Positions 22,829 to 33,419 of a DNA stretch of 64,000 nucleotides are shown here, one piece after another; position 1 is the stretch's first letter; each line of letters begins with the position of its first letter. A program made the translations under genes and the position numbers. The stretch is from Dioscorea cayenensis subsp. rotundata (lineage: Eukaryota > Streptophyta > Magnoliopsida > Dioscoreales > Dioscoreaceae), in NCBI RefSeq assembly GCF_009730915.1, contig NC_052475.1, positions 29,697,016 to 29,761,015 on the forward strand. Direction: 5' to 3'. The notes beneath the pieces were generated by a model that was not told where the DNA came from, did not search any database, and saw nothing but the letters and a program-made list of their open reading frames with translations.

Positions 22829-24043
22829 AAAAAAAATGGATAAATCACTACTTTATTAAAAAAAGAAGGGCATCAATATATATATAATTTTAATCAGAAA
22901 TCTTATCATCTAAATATTATTTATCACTCTATTTTAATGAAAACAGTCATTTCAAAATAAAAGCTATTTCAGTTTTATATTAAATCATGACTAATTAATA
23001 AATACCAAACTCTTAGTCCACGTAAATAATAATATTCTCATTCATAACATTGATTTTTCTTTCATTTGTTCTAAGAAATTATGCACACTAATTACAATAT
23101 ATAAATAGATATATAAATATATAATAAATATAGATAAATCAGGAGTCACGAGTTAGGGACAGATACATGCATGAAATGTAACCACATGTATTTTTCTTCA
23201 ATTAAGATTTAGGCCTTAGTGCAGAAATACTTTTATATATGTGAGGTTGTTTGGATGTGGATTAGTAAAAGTATTTTTGAAAATATCAAATTACTAAAAT
23301 AGATATTTAATGACTTTTATACCGAATATCCGAGGCCAATAAATGAAATAGACGGTGATAATAAAAAAAAAAATATTACATCAAATAAACAAAATTCAAA
23401 AGTCCTTGGTTTGATTTCCCCAACACCAGGGCAGAGGACCAAATTAATGTTTTCAGACTAATGCAGTGGACGTGTAGTCATTTCAAATTGAAACGTGTCC
23501 AATTGCAAGAAAGGATTTCCACTACGTGACACAGCCAATGAACTGGGGGGCCATCTTCGCGTTTCCCACGTCAAACACCCTCATTTAATTAAGTCCCTGA
23601 CCTCACTGTACCAACCGAGAAACGCGTTTCCCAATATAAAGATGGCCGAGCTGGACAGCAGATCTATGAACAAGTCAAGCCCGTTTCCCAATATGGATAA
23701 CATCGTCCCCGAAACGCGAATCCCAAAGCGCAAACATTTTCCACGTTCTTGGTTCAAACACCTTTTTCCATGTCTAACTCCGCTGTCCTTTTATTCTTTT
23801 AATTTTTTATTTTCCCTTTTTCTTAAATTTATTCACTTTTTCAAAACAGTACATCTAAAATATCCATATAATTAATGTTTTTTTTAAATGCATGAAAGTA
23901 TTTAAATTCAAACTAGATTTAAATTTTTTTTTAAAAAAAGAATAAAGCTTTTTTTTCATAAAAACCCAAGGAAACAATAAAATAGTTTATACAGTTGTCG
24001 GCCCATTCAAGTACACTTCAAAAAGAAGTTAAATAAAAAAAAT

Positions 24044-24049
24044 CACGTG
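24044..24049 (+). promoter_or_regulatory. G-box CACGTG in the JAZ promoter
   Basis: CACGTG lies 128-133 bp upstream of the JAZ start codon. JAZ genes are classic MYC2 targets through G-boxes, so this fits the known negative feedback loop. Binding is inferred, not shown. Confidence 0.6.
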
Positions 24050-24176
24050 TTTTAATTTTTGACAGGATGGGACCCACCATTTTTCCCTTCTTTATTAACA
24101 AACACACACACGAAAAGAAAAAAAAAATCAAAACAGAAGAGTTAGCTTAGCGTGGTCCGGCGGTGAGATTACCGGA

Positions 24177-27100
24177 ATGATGAACTCCGCGGGAGGAGAT
24201 GCCTCGCCGGCGCCGGCTTCACCGGCCACGAAGAAACCGGAGAGGCCGCCGTCCACCTTCTCGGTGACCTGCAACCTTCTGAGCCAGTATCTCAAGGAGC
24301 GCAAGACCGCCGGTTTCGGAGATCTAGGCCTTGGGATCGGCGGCTCCGATCGAGGTTATCTTCTTTTCTAGGGATTTCTTCTTTAATTTTCTATGACGAT
24401 TTGGGTGCAATTTGAAACTTTTTAGGGTTTTCATTTTGATTATTTATATATATATTTTTTCAAATAATTTTTCTATTATTTTTATTTTCCATGAGATCTG
24501 GACCGTTAATTTGAATGGAAAGTTTTGATTGCGGTCTAGATTTGCTCTTATGCTTTAAAATTAAATAATTATTTATATATATTATTATTATTATTTCTTT
24601 CAGTTAGAACAACGCCGACGACGATGAGTTTGATGCCGGGGGTGAACATCTCGGGAAACGAGGATGGAGAGGGGGGAAACGAGGGTGGGAAGGGAAACGC
24701 GTTGAGAAACGTGGATCTGGAGTTGTTTCCCCAGCGAACCGGCTTTGCGTCTTCAGAAGAAGCCGCGGGAAAAACCGCCGGGTAAATTTTACGGCCACTT
24801 TTTATTCCAAAAAACCCCGTTTTTTTCTGGTTTTTTTTTCTAAAAAAAAATACACCGAATTCACCGTTTTTGCTGCCATGATTAGCTGAAAAAATTAGTT
24901 CCTCGTTTCATATTAATCTTCATATTTAAAAATATATTTTTTATTATTTTAAAATTCAATAAATATTAATTATATATATATTTTTAAATTTTTTATTTTT
25001 TTAAATATTAATAATAAAAATTAACTTTAGTAAAGATAAAATTATTATAATTTTTAGAAAAACACTAGAAATAGACGTGTCACTTCCATTTCTACTTAAG
25101 AGTGATCCACTCCCCCTCAGCTTATGAAGGTCTCAGATAGGGGTGGCAATAATCTGTCTCGGGACCACGCCGGGCTTTTGTCCTACCCGGAATAAAAAGG
25201 GTTTGGACATAAGGTTTGCAAATCGCGGGTACGGGTCCGGACACTAGCTGGTTGTCCGGATGAAATCCGGGCAGGTCCGGACATGAAATTCGGACAACCT
25301 AGCTTTTAACCCCTAAAACTTTAAAAATCCCACAACCCTAGGGTCCCATTTGTTTTAAAGTTCCATTCTTTTAAAAAAACTTTAAACATATATTGCTTTT
25401 TTTTCTATTAAGACTTAGATTTTTTTCTATAATTTGAGTTGAGTTTTGGATTATTAATGTTTTTTTTGCATTTAATGTGAATTAAATTATTTTTAGTATA
25501 ATTTAATATTTGAGTGAACTTAAAAAAATAACTTATAGAATTCGGACAAATTTGGACATCCGGACAACCCGGGTTTTAAAAATAAACCCGGGTTTAGACA
25601 TACTAAGTTTGTCCGGATTTAAAACCGGCACGGGTCCCGGACACAAGTTTTTCTATTTATATTAGTAGTTGTCCGGACCCGGTTTTGTCCGGACCGAATT
25701 TTTGCCACCCCTAGTCTCAGACATCAGAGAGTGGATCTCGCATTTCTAGCTGTTTTTTTTTGTGTTTGTCATTATTGTTGTTTGTTTTTGGTTGGTTTCA
25801 TCTAGATGACTTATTTCAATTTTTTTTGTTTTATAATTTTTTTTTCATATAAAATTATTAATTATTTTTTAAAAATAAAATTATGATTTATTTATTTTAT
25901 AAAAAAAATAATAATTAAAAAAAATAAAAGAATTTTTAAAAGGTTTGATGACACTGTTGAGCGAAGTTTAATTATAATAATTAATATATATATATATATT
26001 TTTAATCTCCGACATGCCCCCTCCATTTTCTTCCCATGAAAGTTCTTTCCACTTGAGGAATTATGTGGTGATAATTTTCTTCTCCTGTTTATTTTTTTAT
26101 AGTTAAATTTAGGTCCCAGAAATGAATACCCGCTTATCCAATTTATGTCCTTTTTTAAAAAAAAAAAAAATTATTCGGGAACGTCCCTCAAAATATGAAA
26201 ATTTACATAGCGAATGTATTTGCAGGGAAGTTCAGGAAAAATCTCAGTTAACAATATTCTACGGAGGAAAAGTTTTGGTCTTTGATGATTTTTCTGAAGA
26301 TAAGGCCCGGGAGATTGTAAACTTTGCTAGCAGAGCTTGTGAGGCTTTGCTGAAACAGAGCGTTGTTTCTCCGGTGAGCCATGTTGATCATCCAAGTGGC
26401 GCCTCACAGCACAACGCTGCCAGCTTCCCTTCCACCTCCGGGTGTTGTCCGCCGGTTGCCGAGCAACCCTCAAGCCTTGCACAAGCTAGTGGTTCAGGTG
26501 AGCTTCTTTTTTCATTCTTTCCTGCAACTGTGCTGATATGGTTGTTGTGGTTTAATTTTGATATTAGTTTAGGACTCATTTTCTTTATTAAAATTCCCTT
26601 TAAATTTATTTAGATAAGTTTGCTAAAGTTATTGGAAGCAAATAGGTTTTGAGTTTGATTTTTTATATCTTAGAAGTAAAGCCAACGAAATCTTGCTTTA
26701 TTGGCATCAGTTTTTTTTTTTTAAGCATAGTGCTATTGTATTTGTGCACGACTCAATTTATTCATTTTATTAAAAAATTTAATAAAATAATATACAATAT
26801 TCGCTTCTTCAAAAAATCTTCTTTGTAATATATGTATATGTGTGTATTCGTCAACTGTGGACGTTCGTAGGCAAAGAAAAGATAGAAATAGCATAAATTG
26901 TAGTTAAATTATGTACCTTTAAGGAAAGTGAGTAGTTGGGGTTTTTGTTGATGTTTATAAAATTGTTTTGAAAAATATTAGTAGAAATGAAGTTGGACGG
27001 CTGTTATTTGTGGAGTTACTGTTATGATCAAAGTATTTACTTTAAAACCAAAAGTGGATTTATATGTTGTTGGTAATTTGTAATTGTTTTGAGAGATGGA

Positions 27101-27537
27101 TAAATTAGTGAATTTTCCAACTAGTGCAAAGAATAATAAATCATGTTTAACTTCTGTTTAAATGATTTATTTGAATCAAAAGTAGCTAGTTATCATAATC
27201 CAAATTATGAGTACTTGCTGATATATATAGTTACTGTTTGTTTAATCACAGAGATGCCAATTGCAAGGAGAGCATCCCTTCATAGGTTCCTTGAGAAGAG
27301 AAAAGATCGGTAGGTAATCTTTGTATTGAATTTTTTTTTGTTTCTTTAATAATATGATCAATAGGCATTAACATTAATCTTTGCATTGACAATATTAATT
27401 TCTCTAAAAAAAAAAAAAAATTCAGTGTGATTGCAAAGGCTCCATATCAGTTGAATGCTGCTCCGCCACCTCCGGCGGAGGCCACCGGTGCCGCGAAGCC
27501 AGAGGAGAGCTTGCGGTGGCATGGTTTTAAGCCATGA
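24177..27537 (+). CDS. JAZ (TIFY10-type) jasmonate signalling repressor
   Basis: Nuclear repressor that binds MYC2-type factors and is degraded through COI1 when jasmonoyl-isoleucine is present. Exons: 24177-24354, 24604-24781, 26226-26497, 27252-27309 and 27426-27537, giving 265 residues. FSVTCNLLSQYLKE (28-41) matches the N-terminal MYC-binding helix of JAZ1-type proteins. MSLMPG and LELFPQRTGF follow. The ZIM/TIFY motif is LTIFYGGKVLVFDDF (T128 to Y131, then GG), which recruits NINJA/TOPLESS. The Jas motif is PIARRASLHRFLEKRKDR then VIAKAPYQ (212-237), holding the COI1 degron and the nuclear signal. Intron 4 splits the Jas motif after KDR, the conserved Jas intron. If it is retained, the frame meets TAG at once. 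A 576-bp hAT MITE sits in intron 2. Which JAZ number applies is not decidable here. Confidence 0.95.
25138..25713. mobile_element. hAT-type MITE in JAZ intron 2
   Basis: Terminal inverted repeats TAGGGGTGGCAA and TTGCCACCCCTA are flanked by an exact 8-bp target duplication GTCTCAGA (25130-25137 and 25714-25721), diagnostic of hAT transposition. It is 576 bp and non-coding. The interior has repeated GTCCGGAC and CCCGGGTTT motifs that can fold on themselves. Confidence 0.93.
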
Positions 27538-27867
27538 AAGAATGTTGTTGAGAAACACTGGTGTTCTGTATTTGCTGTTCTTGTTTCAGCTGCTGACAAG
27601 AGTTAAATTATTGTGCTTTTTTTTGGTCAGTGATTTCTGATCACAAGTAGATCTCATAGTCATAATTTGGTAACTGAACAGTATATAATATTGAATATGT
27701 ATCACATGTGTCACATTCGTCCTTTTAATATTTATCACGGCCAGGAAATAATTTCACTATATTGAATGTATTGCATTTTTTTTATATTTTTTTACAGGAA
27801 TATATATATATATATATATATATGATGCTTTTGTTTTTGGCCACTTGAACAATTTGGAAAAGGTGTA

Positions 27868-28177
27868 AATATCAAAATGGTCTTTCTATTTTTTGTTTTT
27901 CATTCTTTTAGTTTTTTTCGTATAAAATCTGTCTTTTTGGTCTTTGTATTTACACATTTTTATTATTTAGTTATAAAATCCGTCTTTTTGGTCCTTATAT
28001 TTACACATTTTTATTTTTTTTGGTCCCTCTAATTCATCAATTGGAAGGACCAAAAAGACAGATTTGTCAATTAGAGGGACAAAAAAAACAAAAATATAAG
28101 GACCAAAGAGACGAATTTTATATTACATAGATTAAAAAAACAAAAAAAATAAAATAGAAGGATTATTTTGATATTTT
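27868..28177. mobile_element. Foldback MITE-like element
   Basis: The ends are inverted: AAATATCAAAATGGTCTTTC on the left against the complement of GAAGGATTATTTTGATATTT on the right. Internal arms repeat the theme (TTTTTGGTC, GGTCCCTCTAATT and their complements), so most of the 310 bp folds into a long imperfect hairpin. No clear target duplication was found. The type is common in plant introns and flanks, where it can seed small RNAs. Confidence 0.7.
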
Positions 28178-28347
28178 GATCGATTTTTTATATGTAGAAA
28201 TAAATGCATTCAATGTTCTTTTTTATTTCAAATTTAATTGGAAATTTTAAAAAATAATAATAAAAACCCTGGAAGTACAATGTAACATGTGAAAGGCATG
28301 AGATGCTATGAAGATTAGAGAGTTCCTTCTTGGAATCATAGTATTGA

Positions 28348-28840
28348 AAATGATAGGAAAATTAAATATTTATATAATTTGACCGAATAAATCCCGACCC
28401 ACCCCAACGCTCTTATTCTAAATTCCAACCCCATTTGTTCCTTTCAATTTCTCTGTCGTTTTTTGTTTTTCATCATGTGCAGATGTTTATATATATAATA
28501 GAATAGTTTTAAAACTACATTAAAAAAATATTGTATTTTATTTTTCTTCTTGAAACCATGCATTAAGATGGATAGAAAAATTAAATATTTACATTATTTG
28601 ATGGAATAAAATCTGACCCACATCAACCCTCTTATTTTAAATCCCAATCCAATTTGGTTCTTTCAACATTTATGTCTCTTTTGTTTTTATCAACCCAACC
28701 CTCTTATTCCGAACCACAACCACATTTGTTTTGTTCAACCTTTATATCTTTTTTTGTATTTCATCATCTACGGATGTTTACAGATATAATAGAATAATTT
28801 TAAAATTGTATTAAAAGAAAATATAGTATTTTATTTTCCA
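28348..28840. repeat. Imperfect tandem duplication, about 230-bp unit
   Basis: The motif series GGAAAATTAAATATTTA, then AATAAA(A)TC(C/T)GACCCAC, CTCTTATT, TTTCATCAT, ATGTTTA and TTAAAA appears first at 28355-28530 and again at 28575-28820. Part of the second copy (CCTCTTATT onward) is repeated once more. It is diverged, so old. Confidence 0.6.
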
Positions 28841-29494
28841 GGTAAAGATTGAGTTTTCTATCTTGTAATTTATCATATATATATATATAATTTTAGAATA
28901 AAAGTAGGGGAAGAATAAAAAAAAATTGTTCGATTTGAAAGTTGTATCGTGATATTCTCAAATTATATGTGTACGGGGTTAATTTAAATAAATTTGACAA
29001 AACTTCAATTAAAAATGACGCAGTTAATAGTATGTGTGGCTCAACTATAACAATATAATTTTAATAAAATTAATTTTCGGTTAATTAAATATTCTAAAAT
29101 TTATATTAAACAAAGTTGCATGAATAATTTGAAAGCGGTGATTAAACATTTTAAATTTAATATATATATATATATACATATTATATTTGTGGCTATGGAA
29201 ATCAGACGAACCTTAATTAGTTGAAAATTTTTACAATTTGATTTGTTTTTTTAAATGATGTTAGCTATTTTTAAATAATTTTAAGGTGTATTAGGCATTG
29301 AAAAAGTGGCCTTTTTAGCAAAATTACCATGCAATAATTTTGAATTTGAGTTTTTTCATTATAGTGTATATAATTTTGTTTATAAGATTAGCAGTCCAAT
29401 ATTAAGTATTTACCATACCTTGAACGTTGAGAAATAAAGTGTCAGCTTCTGTTCCATGGTTTTATCCATATTTATCAATATATTTGTATATTAT

Positions 29495-31932
29495 AGCCTT
29501 GTTTGGATTGGCTTATCAAAAAAGTGTGTTTTTTTTTTTTTATGTTTAGTAGAAGTGCTTCTGAAAAAATTGCTTCTCCAGAATAAGTTAAGCACTTTTT
29601 TGTATTTTCTATTTGGATTAGCTTTTATGTAGAATTAAAAGCTGTAAAAATAAGCTAAAAAACAGTTTTTTTTTATAAGCTGGTAATGACTAGCTTTTGA
29701 AAAAAAACTGTTTTCAGTTTTTTTTACAGCTTCTGCTTTTTCAGAAATATTATACCATGTCCTGATTTAGACCTCGGGCCTATTTAGATTTTTATGCTTG
29801 CATTAGGGGTAAAATGGTCATTTAGTAGTAGTGATATTTTGCATGTTTGTATAGTAGCTTTTATGGAAAAAAAAAATTGGGGCAATTTCGTCATTTGGAT
29901 CCATTTTTTATGATTTTTCTATTAGAAGGGCAATTAGGTCATTTCCCATATTATATATATATATATAGAATGAATGAGAGAAACCAACCTGGATCCTTCT
30001 CCTTCTTTATTTCTTCTCTTTGTTTCTTGTTCGGCCGACCATAACTTTAGAAGAAATTTTTTTTTTCCCGGCGAGAATTTCCGGCGAACTCAAATACCAA
30101 AATCCTTCCCCCCTCACTCTTGAATTCGGTAAGCCTTAGATCTAATGTTTTTATTTTGTATTTCTCCCATATTTTCTTGTTTTTAGAAATGCATAAAAAC
30201 TTTGAATTCTCCATGGATTTGGTGATTTATAGGCTTAAATTGAAGCCAATGATTTATGATTCATGTATGAAAATGTTGTTGAAGAAATTTCTTGATTTAG
30301 TGTTGTAAATCGGGAGAAAACCATAGTATAAGGCTAGCTTTCACTGTAGCAACCTCGAAGTTACTGTAGTACCAAAAATTTTGAACCTTTTCTGGTATTT
30401 CTTTGGTCCACATTGAAGTTCTTCTTACCCTGAACTCATTGGAACTAGGTTTACTCCATTCAAAGGTCGTTTGGGGTCCAAAATGACGATGTTTTGCCCT
30501 AAAACCCTAAGGTTTCGTATTAGACATGTATAATTGCATTTTCATGCATCTTCTTTTGGCTATCATTTTTGTGTTCATTAGAATTTGAATTCCCTGCTTG
30601 TATCTAGGTGGCGAAGCGTCCTCCAAGGGGAAGGAGCTCGCCGATCAGTAAGCGCGTCTCGGGACAAGACGACTGGTTCTGTGAGTGGTTAAATTTATAA
30701 TTGCATAGATTTAATAAGAGTACTAAAGTATTTTTTTCATATGTTTTATCACATAAAATTTGATGATAAATTGGTTTCCTTGATATATATTTTGAACACG
30801 AATTTACTTGAAATGGTTAAACCTAGAATGCTTATACCTATTTATTTTGAAAGAAATATGTTTACTTGCATCTCCGTAATTATATGCAAATGAGATATGG
30901 TTTGATGTATATTTCCGTATTTATATGCAAATGGAACATGGTTTTATGTACATTTTCTGGTTTAAACATTGTATGATGGATTCTTTGAATTGGAAATTGG
31001 AAAGAATTATATTGTGGCATTCAGTTTTGATGATGACGGTGGACTTTAGTCCGACACTGCAGTGTCAGGTTCCACGGTCCAGCCTGATGGGAGGCGGCGT
31101 GGTTAACCCTGGTTTACCCTGGTCAAGAGGTGCGCGGAGCCGTTGACAGGGGGTTTTATTATGTGGCCAACACCAAGGAAAGGCAACCCTTTTAAATTTT
31201 TAAAAGTTTTAAAAACTCCTTGGTGGTCCCATAGCTAGTCGCGACCACGATTAGCGTGGGAATTGTTTTAGGCCAGCCTGTATTTTGGAGCTATGTTCAT
31301 TGTGTTTTAAAATGTTATTTGCTTTTGATGAACCTTGTGTTATTTGTTAATATGTTAAATACTTGGAACTGATTTTATACATTATTATTTTTGTGGAATT
31401 ATTATTTGAAATACTTTATCACTCTGTTACATCTATGCTGACACCACACACTGGGTAACATCTGTTACTCATCATTCCCCTTTCTTCTATCTTTTCAGAC
31501 TGCGACGTTGGACAGAGTTGTGTTGTGCAGCAGTAGAGTGATTTGTCTGTTCTCCTTGTTTACGTTTGTTATAGTATGCATGTAAAATTTATGGATCCAC
31601 TAGACTTGACCTTTATATATTGTTTATGTATTTGTATTTTCTGGTTGTATCATGCTACTTGTGTTTAGGGTCCATAGTATCAGGGAACCCTATTGTGATC
31701 TTATTATTATGTTGTCGTCTATCTATGTAATTGTGATAACATGTTTATATTGAGCCTTATGGCGACCTAAAGGTGGGGCCGTTGTGGGACCCATTTCTTG
31801 TCGTCGTGGCGGTTGCCACGTGCCCGGTTAGGTTCGGGGCGTGACAAGAAAAGCCAATACAAACAACATTTTTAGAACCCACCTTATAAAAAAACACTTC
31901 TGGGTTTTCCAAAAGCCAATTCAAACAAGGCC
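29495..31932. mobile_element. TIR element split by a later LTR insertion
   Basis: The left end reads AGCCTTGTTTGGATTGGCTT. The right end reads AAGCCAATTCAAACAAGGCC, its near-perfect complement, with TAT on both flanks (29492-29494, 31933-31935). The element's own sequence is 29495-29747 plus 31852-31932, about 330 bp with poly-T runs and AAGCTTTT-type hairpins, as in plant PIF/Harbinger-like or hAT-like MITEs. The superfamily is left open. The middle is a separate insertion (29748-31846). Confidence 0.7.
29748..31846 (-). mobile_element. Solo LTR-like insertion (LTR retrotransposon fossil)
   Basis: About 2.1 kb inserted into the older TIR element. The direct 5-bp repeat AGAAA flanks it at 29743-29747 and 31847-31851. 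On the minus strand it starts TGTCACGCCCCGAACC, a typical plant LTR opening. No gag, protease, reverse transcriptase or integrase segment was seen, so it reads as a solo LTR, probably of a long-LTR Ty3/Gypsy-type family. It is younger than its host MITE. The other terminus is not a textbook CA, which lowers certainty. Small open frames inside are not genes. Confidence 0.6.
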
Positions 31933-33419
31933 TATATATCGTACAAGTACCATAAAAAAGTTTCAATTTCATATTTTTGGTTTTGGGCTAGAATTAGTTT
32001 TTAGTTTTATCCATATATTTCCACAAAATTATAATTTTAAAATAAACCTTTTTTTAGTATTTTATCATATGTATACTTTTATTTTATTTAATGTTTTTTT
32101 GTATATATATATATATATATTATTTTCATGCAATTTAATTTGAATTTTTAAAAAGATGGTTAAAGATTGAATATGTTGTTTTGCCCTAACTTAAAGATTT
32201 CGTATTTGATTATTATCTATAAATGGGGTGGTTTATGTTATTATGAGCAAGATTTAATAATATTTACTTAAATTTTGCTAATCGATTCATTTTTTTAAAT
32301 AATATACTATAAAACAAATATTTATTAAACCTCACCCAAACTTACTTTTTTTTTTCTTGAACCAAAAGTGAGCTCACCGGACTCAAGCTTCACTCAAATG
32401 GAAATATAAACAATATTAAGATATAATTGTACTCACTTTGGTTCAAAAAAATTGATTGCAAGCTCAAGTTCGATTCAAATTTAAATTTCTAAACTTGAAT
32501 ACAATTTAAATTGATAAAACTGAACTCAAACTCTATTCGAACTTGGTTATAAAAATATTTGTTTATAAAAAATAAATAAATAAACCAAGTTTAAGCTCAG
32601 CTCGTTAAGCCTATAAGCTCGAGCTCGAATTTGAGCTTGAAACAAAATGAGCTCAAGCTCGGGTCCTTAATAAGCTCATTAAACATGTTAGAGTTTTTAT
32701 GAGGATGCAAATCTCTTAACCAACTTGTATATGAGTAGGCTCGTGGGCCTCTAATTGAATAAGCTAGCAACTCTTAACAAGTTGAATATCTCGGCTCAAT
32801 TAACTATTAAAGCTCAAAAATCATCTTTCGGCCTGCTTTATTTACTTTTTCGAACAAAACTCTGAGTAGTTTACTAACGGTTTAGTTCGTTCTCAGCCCT
32901 ATACTTATCTAGACCCCTACATTTATCTAAACTAAACCAATCTTAAATTGCCCAAAATCTAATTAACTGCACCCAAAACATAATGAATTTCTTTTTCAAA
33001 TAAAAAAATGAATAATAATTGGGAAAAAAAAGGTCAGGAGATGGGCAATAAATCTCTTAAAAATAATTCTAATAATTAACAAGGGGCACTAAGTGAAAAA
33101 ATCTCTAAAGTTTTATCCAAAGGAGGATACTCATCAACGCTGAAATCCAGTGAATCACATCATCCACCGTTCATCGTCGTAAATTCTCTCCATCTCGAGG
33201 TATAGATTCCCGCATTTATCGTTTTCTCTATTTCCATTTTTCTATTTCCACTCCCGATCCCCAACCCTTCTTCTTTCTCTCTTCTCCCTCGATTTCGAGG
33301 GTTTTCCATTCTCCTCCTCTCGATTCGTCTCGTTTGCTCGATCCAAGCTTGAGCCTTTGGCTTTGCTTCCGATTTCCGATCCCGATCTCGGTCCGAGGGT
33401 TCCGGAGTTTTGATTCGGA
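31933..33419. other. Intergenic upstream of UBP1
   Basis: AT-rich flank. Around 32590-32690 there is a cluster of GAGCTCGAGC/AAGCTC motifs of the kind found in decayed plant transposons, but I could not define its ends. From about 33130 the sequence turns C/T-rich, with a CTTTCTCTCTTCTCC stretch, consistent with the UBP1 5' UTR. Confidence 0.5.

Larger units (their letters stand above)
21106..24176. other. Intergenic between GH28 gene and JAZ gene
   Basis: Begins with the GH28 3' UTR, then AT-rich sequence with (AT)n tracts near 21435, 22201 and 22761-22825. The 23480-23780 stretch is less AT-rich. It repeats GTTTCCCA and AAACGCG motifs and could be part of the JAZ promoter. A 126-codon frame there is not convincing as a gene. 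Confidence 0.6.
27538..29494. other. Intergenic downstream of JAZ
   Basis: Contains the JAZ 3' UTR, a foldback element at 27868-28177, an imperfect tandem duplication at 28348-28840 and AT-rich DNA. No gene seen. Confidence 0.6.

Noticed and set aside
23495-23875. 126-codon open frame upstream of JAZ
   Set aside because: No known domain. It consists partly of repeated GTTTCCCA-type motifs and a poly-pyrimidine tail, so promoter DNA is more likely.
32590-32890. Defined transposon with GAGCTCGAGC motifs
   Set aside because: The motif cluster is typical of decayed plant elements, but no terminal repeats or target duplication could be located.
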